A DNA stretch of 64,000 nucleotides, from NCBI GenBank assembly GCA_023614405.1, contig CM042689.1:276279533-276343532 (forward strand), read 5' to 3'. Of this stretch, positions 47,486 through 57,161 are shown piece after piece. Under the pieces are notes generated by a model. It was given only the letters and a program-made list of their open reading frames with translations. It did no database searches and was not told the DNA's origin. Numbering within the stretch: position 1 is the stretch's first letter; each line of letters begins with the position of its first letter. This DNA is from Avena insularis. Its lineage: Eukaryota; Streptophyta; Magnoliopsida; Poales; Poaceae. A program made the translations under genes and the position numbers.

Positions 47486-47601
47486 CTAGGGTTTTTCCTT
47501 CATGCGCGCAGAGAGCTCGAGGAGGCGTTTGCTGGAGGAAGAAGACGATGCAAGGAAGAATGCGGTGAAAATATAAGAATTACCATGGTTATAATTTATA
47601 G
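47486..47601 (-). promoter_or_regulatory. Promoter-like sequence of the antisense gene
   Basis: Upstream of the antisense ATG at 47449, on the minus strand, are TATAAATTAT (47591-47600), a weaker TATATT (47571-47576) and AAACCCTAG (47486-47494), a telo-box-like motif frequent in plant promoters and leaders. Spacing of 120-150 bases to the ATG is plausible. Not tested. Confidence 0.35.
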
Positions 47602-48030
47602 TACTCAGCGTCAAGATTCATGCAAGTTGATCGAATGGTTGCTGCGTGGACAGCGCGTGCGTACGCGTGCGCGGCAATTTCTCCATGTTCCCACCACCGC
47701 CGCCAATGTTTCACATCCTTCGCACGGGAAAAATGGCTATGATTGCGTTCTCTGCATGTGTGAGTTACGAGGCGTCGCTGACCTATGGTCTATGTTGCTC
47801 CACTGACATAGGCAGGTGAACCATCCCATTTGAAGATTCCAGCATGGAAGGATCATGTCCGGCTACGAGAAGAGTATGATGGAAGATTCGGCAGTTCTCT
47901 GACTTACATGTTGAAGACGGAGAACATTGCAGGGTTCTTGGGAGGACTACAAGATATTGCTTGACGATTTGCCGACATTCGTCTAGACGAAGCATTCAAC
48001 CCGAAGAGGTAAGATGGCGCAATATCTCGG
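47602..48030. other. Non-coding stretch before the 3' LTR, complete gypsy
   Basis: Upstream region of the antisense gene, between its possible TATA boxes and the polypurine tract. No coding supported. Confidence 0.5.
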
Positions 48031-48047
48031 AGTTCTCCGGGGCCTAC
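48031..48047 (+). other. Polypurine tract region, complete gypsy
   Basis: AGTTCTCCGGGGCCTAC directly before the 3' LTR start TGTTGGGG. It is G-rich but short and interrupted by pyrimidines. Confidence 0.6.
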
Positions 48048-48573
48048 TGTTGGGGATATGCTAAATGGGTATCACCATTGCATGTCTCTAATCCGGATAA
48101 CCCAGGTGGCCCACAGTTGGTAGCAAAGCCCATGGCCTGCTGGGCGGCCCAATTAGATGGATCCAGAAGGGAGGCCCATGCTGGATAAAGGAAGGCTACG
48201 AAGGAGTCACCAGCGTACCCGGAGCCTTGGAGTGCAATACACGTTAGACTAGTTGTGTACCGTGTAGAACTCGGTAACCTGTCCGGCTAGGACTTTGCAT
48301 GTAACCCTAGGATCTGGAGACTATATAAGCCGGACCTACGGGATCCTTTAGGGCACGATACAACTCATACCTCGCACAGCGAACCGATCCTTGTAACTCG
48401 GTGTATTTCCATTATGGTGATTTATAACAGGAGTAGGATTCCGCCACCATCGTGGGATCTGAACCTGGGTAAGCTTGTTACCTCGTACCCGCCAACCTCC
48501 CGCCTTACCCCACGTCTCTAAACACGCTCTATGAGGACCCCTCCATGGTGTACTCGTGTGCAATACCACAACA
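48048..48573 (+). repeat. 3' LTR of the complete gypsy
   Basis: 526 bases, TGTTGGGGATATG to ACCACAACA, with TATATAAG at 48322-48329. Followed by target copy CTAAA. Confidence 0.93.
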
Positions 48574-48578
48574 CTAAA

Positions 48579-48816
48579 GGCTCCTACAGGTCTGGCTTAT
48601 AAAGGCGCAAGAACCTAATATTACAAGAAAGAGTCCATACCGAACAAGTTATAGAGTTCTACACTAATACTAACTAGTCTTTGTGTCTTACACTCCAAGG
48701 CTCCGGGTTCATCAATGGCGGGATTGTAGTCTTCCCTCTTTCGGCATGGGCCTCCCTTCTGGATCCACCTAACTAGGACGTCCAGCAGGCCATAGGCCGA
48801 TCAACTATGGGCCACC
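48579..48816 (-). repeat. Older inverted LTR, right remnant
   Basis: The reverse complement aligns with the first half of the gypsy LTR (GGCCCATAG, GCCTGCTGG, CGGAGCCTTGG blocks). It continues 35465-35585 seamlessly if the 13-kb insertion is removed: GTGCTCTAAA joined to GGCTCC matches the LTR block with CCTTTAG. About 55 bases of LTR start are missing, cut off by the next gypsy at 48817. Confidence 0.8.
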
Positions 48817-49337
48817 TGTTGGGAATATATTTTCCGGGTATACCCACAGGACTCACTGACCAGGGTGGCCCACCAACGGGTTAGAGCTTTGATTCACGGG
48901 CGGCCCAGTCATAAAAAGAGGAGGAGCCACTTCCGACTATGACAAGGCCTAGAAGAGTTACCCACTTAGGCCTGTAGTATTACTTGTAGTCCAAGCTGTA
49001 TCGAGGTACCTACTCTGTAACCTAGCCGGATAGGTCCGTCCTATAACCCTAGGTCTCGGTGACTATAAACCGGCCCTATGGGAACCTTTAGGGCACCATA
49101 TCATAGATCAACCACAACCTACTCGCACAAGTGAACCTCTCTTGTAATCCATTATAACATCCGGCTCTCGCCTATATATTACTGGGTTGCTAGCAGGAGT
49201 AGGATCCGATCACCGCAGTCGGATCTGAACCTGGGTAAACTTGTGCTCACCGTTCCCAGAACATCCAACGTCTCACACCCCATCTTCTCAACATTGTCAG
49301 GACCCCCTATGGCATACTTGTCGATAATTCGATGACA
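48817..49337 (+). repeat. 5' LTR of third gypsy
   Basis: 521 bases, TGTTGGGAATATA to CGATGACA, with TATAAAC at 49064-49070. Layout is parallel to the complete gypsy LTR (528 bases) but clearly diverged. Confidence 0.85.
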
Positions 49338-49338
49338 G

Positions 49339-50677
49339 TTGGCACCCACCATGGGGCAGATGACTTTTGGAGCTTCGTTCTAGGCAGAATCTGCGCGTGC
49401 AGGAATCGGCAAAACAATCGCCATGGGTCGTGTGGTCTACGCCAGTGATGTCCCTCTCGTTCTTCTCGACGAGACTTGGATTCCGGCTAAGTAGCCCGTG
49501 ACAACCTACACAATCATGTCCATCAACGAGATTCATATTTACCTCGGTTTCGCTAAACCCGTCCAACCCACCCTTGAGGTGATGACAACGGCGGAAGAAC
49601 AATCCGGATCTACTTTGTCCGCAGAAGCGGAAGAGTTCAAGATCCCGAAAAAGCCTAAACCCACCCATCCCACTCCTATAGTGGAAGAACTGGTGGAAGA
49701 AAAATCCGGATCTGATCTCCCCGTTGAGATCAGATACACGGATGAGGAATATATCCGCTTCGGATCCGGCTCTACCGATGCCGGAGCATAAAAACACTCT
49801 TGAGTCACAGGATAAAGCGGATGACGAAGCGCCCCTACATCGATTACAAAGCAATCGCCGAGATCAAGGAGAGCTTCGAGATGGCAGAGGCGGAAACCCA
49901 GCTGTGCGTCTACCTTCAAACCATGAACAAGAAGAAGCACTGCTTCGTATACCATGTGAGATTTGGATCTGACTCTGTCGATGCTGGAGCCGGAAATGAT
50001 TCAGTTCTCAATGCGATCGAAGAAAGGGTCGACTTACCTGATTCCCCACAGGAGTCAATAACGTCGCAGGAACTTCGAGACTTCGAGAAGGAGATGGAGG
50101 CATACGAAGAAGAATACGCCTCCAAACCAGCGCAAGGTGAGCCGGAGACCCCTTCGAGTCCGTTTGATAGCATGGACGAAGACTACACCTCGCAAGATGA
50201 CATGGACACTAGAGATTCGTCTGAGGTCCAGAGGCCAACCTCTACGGATAGCATGGACGAAAAGCCATCTTTACCACCGATACACATGTTAAGGCTACTG
50301 GGCGTTCAAATAATAAGAAGAATAAGAACAAGAATCCGACACCGGCAGAGCCGAACGTCGAGGAAACCAACGAAGAAAAAGTTGACAAAGAGATCAAGAT
50401 GGAGAATCAGGACATAGATCTGATTAATCCCACACCGATCGACCCTCCTGTGGATGGACACGTATTCACCAAGGGTGCACATGAAATTTATGGAGATACT
50501 CTCACGATACCAATCCCAACTGCTTCGGATCACACTCCGGAGGCGCTGGAGAAAAGGGCTGAGGACCTGAAAAACACCGCTTGTTTTTGCTCGAGGAAGC
50601 TGCGTGCATCGTCGAGCTCAAACAGTAGTTAGACAGCGATCCTGCCAAGTACCAGTCATATTTTTCAAGCGACTACC
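49339..50677 (+). pseudogene. gag N-terminal region of third gypsy
   Basis: Primer site TTGGCACCCACCATGGGGC at 49339-49357, then gag. KTIAMGRVVYASDVPLV and SINEIHIYLGFA match the gag N-terminus of the complete gypsy (36150-36340). A stop at 49493 and a frame change near 49795 break it. The open pieces 49498-49791 and 49800-50417 are acidic and Ser/Asp/Glu-rich (LRDFEKEMEAYEEEYASKP). The frame is lost again near 50400, and the capsid domain is not reached before the insertion at 50678. Confidence 0.7.
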
Positions 50678-53600
50678 TGTCACATCCCAAAATTTTCCAA
50701 ATTTTGAAATGTGAAAAATAAATAAATAAAATAAATAATTGTTGAAATTTAGGGTGAAAAGAAACTTTTTGTTCTAAATGTAAACATCAAAACCCATCCA
50801 ATAAAATTTGAATTAAAAGAGAAACCAACAAAATTTCAATCAAGTGAAATGCATTCACCAATGAATGTATCTTGAAATTCAAACTTGGGAAAAATAAACC
50901 AAAACCCAAAACCTTAATGGAAGAAAATCATTTCCAAGATTACTATAAGCCTATGGATTTTATCCATATAAAAATTTGTCAACAAACATTTATAAAATAT
51001 CAAAAATGATAAATAAAACCATAGAAATTGGTTTCACTAATTTGGAACCATAGATAAAATCTTATGAATTGAATAAGATAAGGAAATTAAATTCCCAAAG
51101 CTAATAAAGCTCCTATAAAAAATCCATACCAAATTGTGAGCAAAGTAATCCTAAAAGGATTTAAAAAGATAAATAAATATTAAATAAATCTATACAAATT
51201 GGAATCACCAATTTTGGATCTATAGATAAAAGATATGGAATTTATAAGACAAAGAAAGAAAGAAAGAAATAAGGAATATTTAAAAGCCAAATTAAATATT
51301 GGCTAATCCATAAACGAATAAAAGTTTATTGAATAATAAAAGGAATAAAAGATTATTTAAATAAAATCATAAGGATTGAACAATATCCAATTTTATTTAA
51401 ATAAAGGCAATCTGCCTAAATAATAAATCCCAAGAAAATTATTTGGAAGATAATTTAAATCTTGAGTTAAATCCATAAGTAAATGAAATAAATAAAAAAT
51501 CAAATAAAGGGATAAGGATTATTCAAATAAAATTATATGGCATTAATCAAATTCAATTCCATTTGAATGAAGATAAAATTCCTAATAGAAATGATTAATT
51601 AAATCATGGGAAAATAATAATTGGAATTTTCCCAAGTGGAACAAAAGTTATTTAATTAACTTAAATGGAATCAAAGAATTATTTTAAATAAAATTTATAT
51701 GGGATTAAAAACATATTTGATTTTATTTGAATAAAGACAAATGCCCAATTTAAATGATTAATAAATCATATTAAAAATATTTCAAATACACCCTAATAAA
51801 TAAATAAAACCTACCGAAAAGGACTTGGTAAAATTTGGAGAATAAATAGAAGTTGGAAAACAAAATTAAAATCCTATTTAAATAAAGACAAAGGTCTATT
51901 GTAAATAAATTATTAAACCATGTGGGAATAAAAGAAATATTCCAAAATGATCTTTAAAATACATGTTTGAACAGAATAGAAAATTACTGAAAGTTTGGTA
52001 AAAATATAAATTCAAATGGTGTTTGAAATCATTTGAATAAATACAAAACAGAAAAAGAAATCAGAAAAAGAAAAGGAAACAGAATAAAAAAGGAAAGAAG
52101 CCAGCCCATCCCAGCAAAACCCACCAGGCCGAGCTAGCCATCTCCTCTTCCCCGCAGGAAAACGATTCGCACTCAGATTCTCACCCGCACCCTCACTGAC
52201 GACCAGACCCCACCATTTCCCTCTCTCTCTCGCTGGTGACACGACCCCACCTGCCAGACTGTCTTCCCCACCCGCGGACCCTTTCTTCCCCATTCAGCGT
52301 GGCTGTTTCTACTTTGAATTCGCCGAATCAATTCGCGTTGATGCCGCGACCATTACTCGCCGTGACTGCGCCCTATTAATCTCCTTGGCCTCCTCTCCCT
52401 TTTCCCCCAGACCTCACCCCACCAGAGCCACCAGGCTGCTACAATTTTGACCTCGAACTCCCTCTGCCCGACGACACTCCGGCGACGATTCTGACTGCTC
52501 CTCGCCTCCCCTTGCCTCCCAGACTCCACGAGCCTACTCCCCACCTCCCTACGCATCTGCCCGTAGCTTCCACTCGTCCACGTGCGCTCTGCATCATCGG
52601 CAACCTCGACGACAACACTTCGCCGCTGTCTGCCTTCGCTCCGACGAGCACTACCGGTGAGACCCAACCGTCCCCTCCTCTCTGGATGATAGTCGTGTGT
52701 TCAGAGTACTTGCGCGCATCTAACAGCATCACTCTTTTGCCTTAGTGCGCACCACGGCTTCGCCAACGTCGACGCTCGAATCCGCCCGTCGTCAGTAGCA
52801 TCTACAGCGAGCAATCCCCGTCGACCTCGAGCGCCCCTTCGCCAACCAAGCACATGTTGAGCATCAGCAAGCTTCGGCAATTCTGGTGAGCCACGCCACT
52901 CCTCCTCTAGCTTCCTGAATCATCGGCAACTCCACCGTCTGAGCGCGCCGCCGCCAGCCACCGTCGCTGCGCCGCCCATCCCTGGTCATTGCGATCTGGA
53001 ACGTTAGATCTTGATCCAGCGGGTAGGATAGAATCTCTAATCGAAAGGGTAGGATCAAATCTATGTCGTGTGATTTAAACAGATCTAACGGCTGTAGCTG
53101 CGCGATCGCACCAAACCGGTACGCGCCAATCAGAATAAGACGCGTGGCACGTGTTTAGATTTAAAAACTGAAACATGTCTATTAGGTGTTTGATTTTGTA
53201 AAATTTATAACTTTAAATCTACATGTCCAAATTTAAAAAATATATATCAATGGAATCAGCAAAAAGAATTCTATCCAACCATTCACTTTTTTTTAGTAAT
53301 TGGCTTCTGTAAAATTGCTTGTATTTGTAGAAACATGTGTAGGCATATTTTGAATATAAAAAATTATTCTAGAAATGTTTTAGGGTAAAATCTTTTGTAA
53401 ATGGATTTTTTTGAACCTATTGATCATGGAAACCATCTTTTGGATTTAAAAATATATTTTGTGACACTAAGGAATTATTCCTTTGGATTAAAGCATTTCT
53501 AGCTAAATAAAAATGTTGAATGTGTTTAAAAATGCTCTTTGAGTAAAACCTTTGGAAAATGATTTGATTTAAACTCTCTGACCCTAAACACCAAGTTTTT

Positions 53601-55350
53601 GGATTTAAAAATATATTTTATGAACCCTATGAAATTATTACTTTGCTAAAAGGCATTTCCAACAAAAGAGATATTGCTTTGGTATAAAAATGGTTTATAG
53701 GTAAAACCTTTTGCAAATGGTTTTAATATTAAACACTTGACCTTAAAACACTAACATTTGTGTTTAAAAATATATTTGTCAAACGCTAGAAATTATTACT
53801 TTGATTAAATCCTTTCTAACAAAAAAATGATTTAAAGTGGCCATTTTCACTAACTTAATATCAAATGGTTTTGCCACTTTTGTAAATGAACAATAGGTGT
53901 TTTAAAATGTTTATAACCTATTAGAAACCACTTTTTCAAATAAAACAATCTTTGGCATGCTTGCATGCATTGCTTTGTTTTTACTATTCTATGTGTTGAA
54001 TTGTTTGAATGCTAGATTGAATTTGTGCCTTGATTGAATTATAGTGAAATTTGAAGAGTGTGACTATTGCAAAGATCAAGGAGTGAACTTATATTCTCTA
54101 CCAAAAAGGCAAGTGGTGCTTCATACTTTTGTCCCATTATTTTCACTATGCATTAGTGATATTTCTAAGTAGGACTTGCATGGAATTTTCTAAGTGTTAA
54201 CTATGCCATGGGAAATCCTAGTAGATGAAACCGTAGTAGAGTTTTCCCTAAGTTAAGATCCCTACTACTATCATGCTTAGCTTAGCTAGTAGAAAACAAG
54301 GGTGGATTATATTCATGCTATGGAATATTTCTAAGTCAAGGACTTGTGTTTTGTTTAATAAAACAACTATGTGAATGAATCACCTGGGTGGAATGGAAAG
54401 GATGGATTTATGTTGAGTGGTTACACAAGGCCAGGGGACTGGTGAACCTTGTGTATCACACTTGTGGAATGCCACCCAGGAATAAAGAGATTTGAGATGT
54501 CAAATGTTGAGAAGCTTCAAGTGCAGCCACTTGGCATTATGGGCTCTGCCTGGATCATATAGGTTGCAATAACTTAGCCAAATGGATAGTTGGTGGTAGG
54601 GGATGATAGGTTTGGAGCGCGTCCATTTTGGTCTAAGGGAAGGCTTCTGAAAGATCTTGTCTTGATGCATGTCGAGTCTTGTGGGGAAAGTGCACCACCT
54701 CTCGAGAGAGTAAAATCTAAGTACTTAGTCGTGTCCCCGGCAATGGATAATTTGAGCATCAAGACATGGAAGCTATCAAGAATCTCCTCATCCCAATTTC
54801 TGAGTTAAAAACTTGTGGTTTAACAAGGGATAAGGGATCACCAATGTCTATTGGTAGATGGCTTGGGTGATTTATGATAAACAAAAACTTAGTGTTTTCA
54901 AATGATAAGGAAAATCTATTTTGAGAAAAGCAAGCCTATGCTCCACTTAGCCAAATGCATGTAGATGATAGATACAACTATTCTACCATAGTATTACTTG
55001 CCAATACAATTCAAATGTATTGACCCTTGTGGCTGTAACTTATTATGTTGCAGGTTTGTTTGATGTTAGTGAAGTGTGTTGATTAGGATTACAAGTCTAC
55101 AACCAACATGATTGCCTATGGCACTTTGAAGATGAAGGACTCCATGCTATAGTTATTTCTGCTGCATTGTAATGAGATAGCCAAATGAGCTATGTAATAT
55201 GTAATGAATTATTTTATTCCTGGTTATAAAGTTGTATTATGACCTTTGTTTCTTGATATTACATCTTAACTGTGGATTCTAGCTATTGATCCAGGGACTA
55301 GCATTGTAAACACAGGGATCTCTACCTTATTAAAGGTTGGGACCTCTACA
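50678..55350 (+). repeat. 5' LTR, 4.67 kb, of the long-LTR element
   Basis: Starts TGTCACATCCCAAAATTTTCC, ends ACCTCTACA. Three zones: very A/T-rich with many AATAAA-type runs (to about 52090), a C-rich zone of about 1.1 kb (52090-53160) that looks like plant 5' untranslated or exon sequence, then A/T-rich again. All zones are repeated in the 3' LTR. Open frames in the C-rich zone are on both strands and not conserved enough to call. Confidence 0.88.
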
Positions 55351-55352
55351 GA

Positions 55353-55364
55353 TGGTATCAGAGC
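55353..55364 (+). other. Primer-binding site of the long-LTR element
   Basis: TGGTATCAGAGC, complement of the initiator tRNA-Met 3' end, two bases after the LTR. The same primer type is used by the Copia elements at 10304 and 15946. Confidence 0.88.
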
Positions 55365-56048
55365 ACTGTGTTGCCTGTAGGATTGTAACCCTAGGATTGG
55401 ACAAAACCCCTTATAAAAATAGGAGTTGTATTTGTTCCAAAACTTATTTACAAACAATCTAGTAAACTCTTTCCCCAACCATTTTTGTTTTGATTCTACA
55501 TCTCTTCTATTTCAAACTTGATGGACAAAACCTCAACATGAACAAAGACTTCAACATGAGCAAAGGACGTCACCAACTCAAATGATTTCAACTTCAACAT
55601 CACCAATGACTTCAACTTTAGTTTCATCAAGGACTTCAACTTGGATATCACTAAGGACTACAAGTGAGACAAGAATAATATTCAAGACATGAAGACTAAG
55701 GAAACACAACTTAGAAGGAACCATCATCACCTTTGAAGTTCTGTGACCAAGATACAAGAATTTTTCCAAAGATACAATGATCTTGTTCAAGAAGAAACAA
55801 CTAAGAAGAATGGAATGATCTCAAGAAAAAACATATAGTTGGACCACCATACTAATGATTAGTTTAAACCCACCAACTTATGTGGTGTAGCAAAAATATT
55901 TTGTTGCCTAAAAATGTGCTTGAACTGGTTGTTTGAGTGGAATGTTGTTTGTGATTGTTTGCGCATTGCTTGTGTGAATTGTTGTGTGTGATAGAACTTC
56001 TTCCTTAGAAATCTTTTGCCTATTCTAATCCCAATCCAACGCAAACAC
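55365..56048 (+). other. Leader of the long-LTR element
   Basis: A/T-rich untranslated region with a degenerate repeat of CTTCAAC/CATCA-type words near 55530-55660. No sustained open frame. Confidence 0.5.
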
Positions 56049-56150
56049 ATGAATTCTCCAAGGGACTCCAACATCAAGAATGGTGACACCTACAACCAAG
56101 AGATGCACATGAGAGAACAACTACTAGCAAACCAAACCTAGTTGAATCAG

Positions 56151-57038
56151 ATGACAACTCAGTTTTTAGCCAACAACACTGAGTTAGACCCAACCATACA
56201 AAAGTTTTTGGAAATCCAATCTCAATTGTTGCAAGGTATGACCACTCAAATGATCAACATGAAGGACAACCTTTCCCAAGGAGTTTGTGACAACAATGAT
56301 GTCAAGGATGATATTATAGAAGGAACTCAAGATTTCAATATTTGTGGAGACATGTATCACACTTCCAAAGAGCATGAAGATCAATGCCCTAATTGTGAAG
56401 AGAAACATCCTACTAAACAATGCCCCACATCTCAAGTTACTTGTTTCCTATGTGAAGGAAATAATCATGTCCCTATCCAATGCCCCATCTATCCTATAGT
56501 TCAACAAAGGAAACAAGGTGGAATGCATCAAAAGTTTGGAAACCCCCATGAGGAAATAACTTCTATCAAGAAGGATGAAGACAAAGGCAAACCTCAGATT
56601 ACACCTCCATACATTAGGAATCACCTTGATGGACAAAAGAGGAAACATAGATATTATCCAAGGAATCGTTCAAGGAACCGAGGAAGCTTTTCCACCTTTG
56701 AGGTGAGATATGAAGAACATGAACTAGAAGAACTCCTAGCTTTGGAGAAACCCAAGAATAAGAAGAATAAGGGAATTAGCCAAGTGTGGTGCAACAACTG
56801 CAAAGAGCTAGGCCATTATATATCAACTTGTCCAGAGAAGATACGTGAAGAACTCAACCTTGTCACACGTTATAAGTGTGGTGACCAAGGACATTATGCA
56901 AGCAATTATCCAGAAAATAAGAAGTACAAGACAAGCAAACCTATGAAGGATCTCAACCTTGTCACATGTTTCAAGTGTGGAAACAAAGGACACTATGCAG
57001 ATGTCTGTCCAGAAAAGTTTCATAAAGATCCCAAGTAA
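56151..57038 (+). CDS. Zinc-knuckle (gag nucleocapsid-like) protein of the long-LTR element
   Basis: Open from a stop at 56139-56141 to 57038; first ATG at 56151. An in-frame ATG at 56049 starts a 30-codon lead cut off by that stop, so the gene was longer. Counting from codon 56142 as 1, CCHC knuckles lie at C82-C85-H89-C94 (one residue short), C101-C104-H109-C114, C217-C220-H225-C230 and C276-C279-H284-C289. A fifth unit has lost both outer cysteines (R243, Y256). A basic Arg-rich stretch at 166-181 separates the two groups. It looks like the nucleic-acid-binding part of gag without capsid and may bind the element's RNA. No pol follows. Confidence 0.65.
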   Translation: MTTQFLANNTELDPTIQKFLEIQSQLLQGMTTQMINMKDNLSQGVCDNNDVKDDIIEGTQDFNICGDMYHTSKEHEDQCPNCEEKHPTKQCPTSQVTCFLCEGNNHVPIQCPIYPIVQQRKQGGMHQKFGNPHEEITSIKKDEDKGKPQITPPYIRNHLDGQKRKHRYYPRNRSRNRGSFSTFEVRYEEHELEELLALEKPKNKKNKGISQVWCNNCKELGHYISTCPEKIREELNLVTRYKCGDQGHYASNYPENKKYKTSKPMKDLNLVTCFKCGNKGHYADVCPEKFHKDPK

Positions 57039-57161
57039 GCCAATATGTAACCTAGTTGGAAACCTTTTTAAGGGTGGTAGTACCCTAGTTGCCTTGAAGC
57101 CAACTTGTAACCTCTAGCCTTCCCAAATCTCGGAACGAGATTTCTTTTAAGGGTGATAGCC
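57039..57161 (+). other. 3' untranslated region and polypurine tract, long-LTR element
   Basis: Short tail after the zinc-knuckle gene. GAACGAGATTTCTTTTAAGG (57132-57151) leads to GGTGATAGCC and the 3' LTR. The purine tract is poorly defined. Confidence 0.5.

Larger units (their letters stand above)
35586..48573 (+). mobile_element. Complete Tat-type Ty3/gypsy element with antisense gene
   Basis: A 12,988-base element, target duplication CTAAA at 35581-35585 and 48574-48578. Order: 5' LTR, primer site, unusually long gag region, protease, RT, RNase H, second RNase H, integrase, 3' region with an antisense multi-exon gene, polypurine tract, 3' LTR. Double RNase H places it in the Tat lineage. 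LTRs differ by roughly 12 percent by eye, mostly transitions, so it is several million years old and its pol is broken in many places. Confidence 0.93.
48817..50677 (+). mobile_element. Third Ty3/gypsy element, 5' part
   Basis: 5' LTR, primer site and gag start of an element related to the complete one. It is interrupted at 50678 by the long-LTR element. Its remainder should lie right of the window. It inserted into the old inverted LTR, probably with target CCACC (48812-48816); the other copy is not visible. Confidence 0.82.

Noticed and set aside
52353..52745. Overlapping open frames on both strands of the C-rich LTR block
   Set aside because: They come from low stop-codon density in C/G-rich sequence. 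The copies in the 3' LTR are interrupted and no protein family is recognisable.
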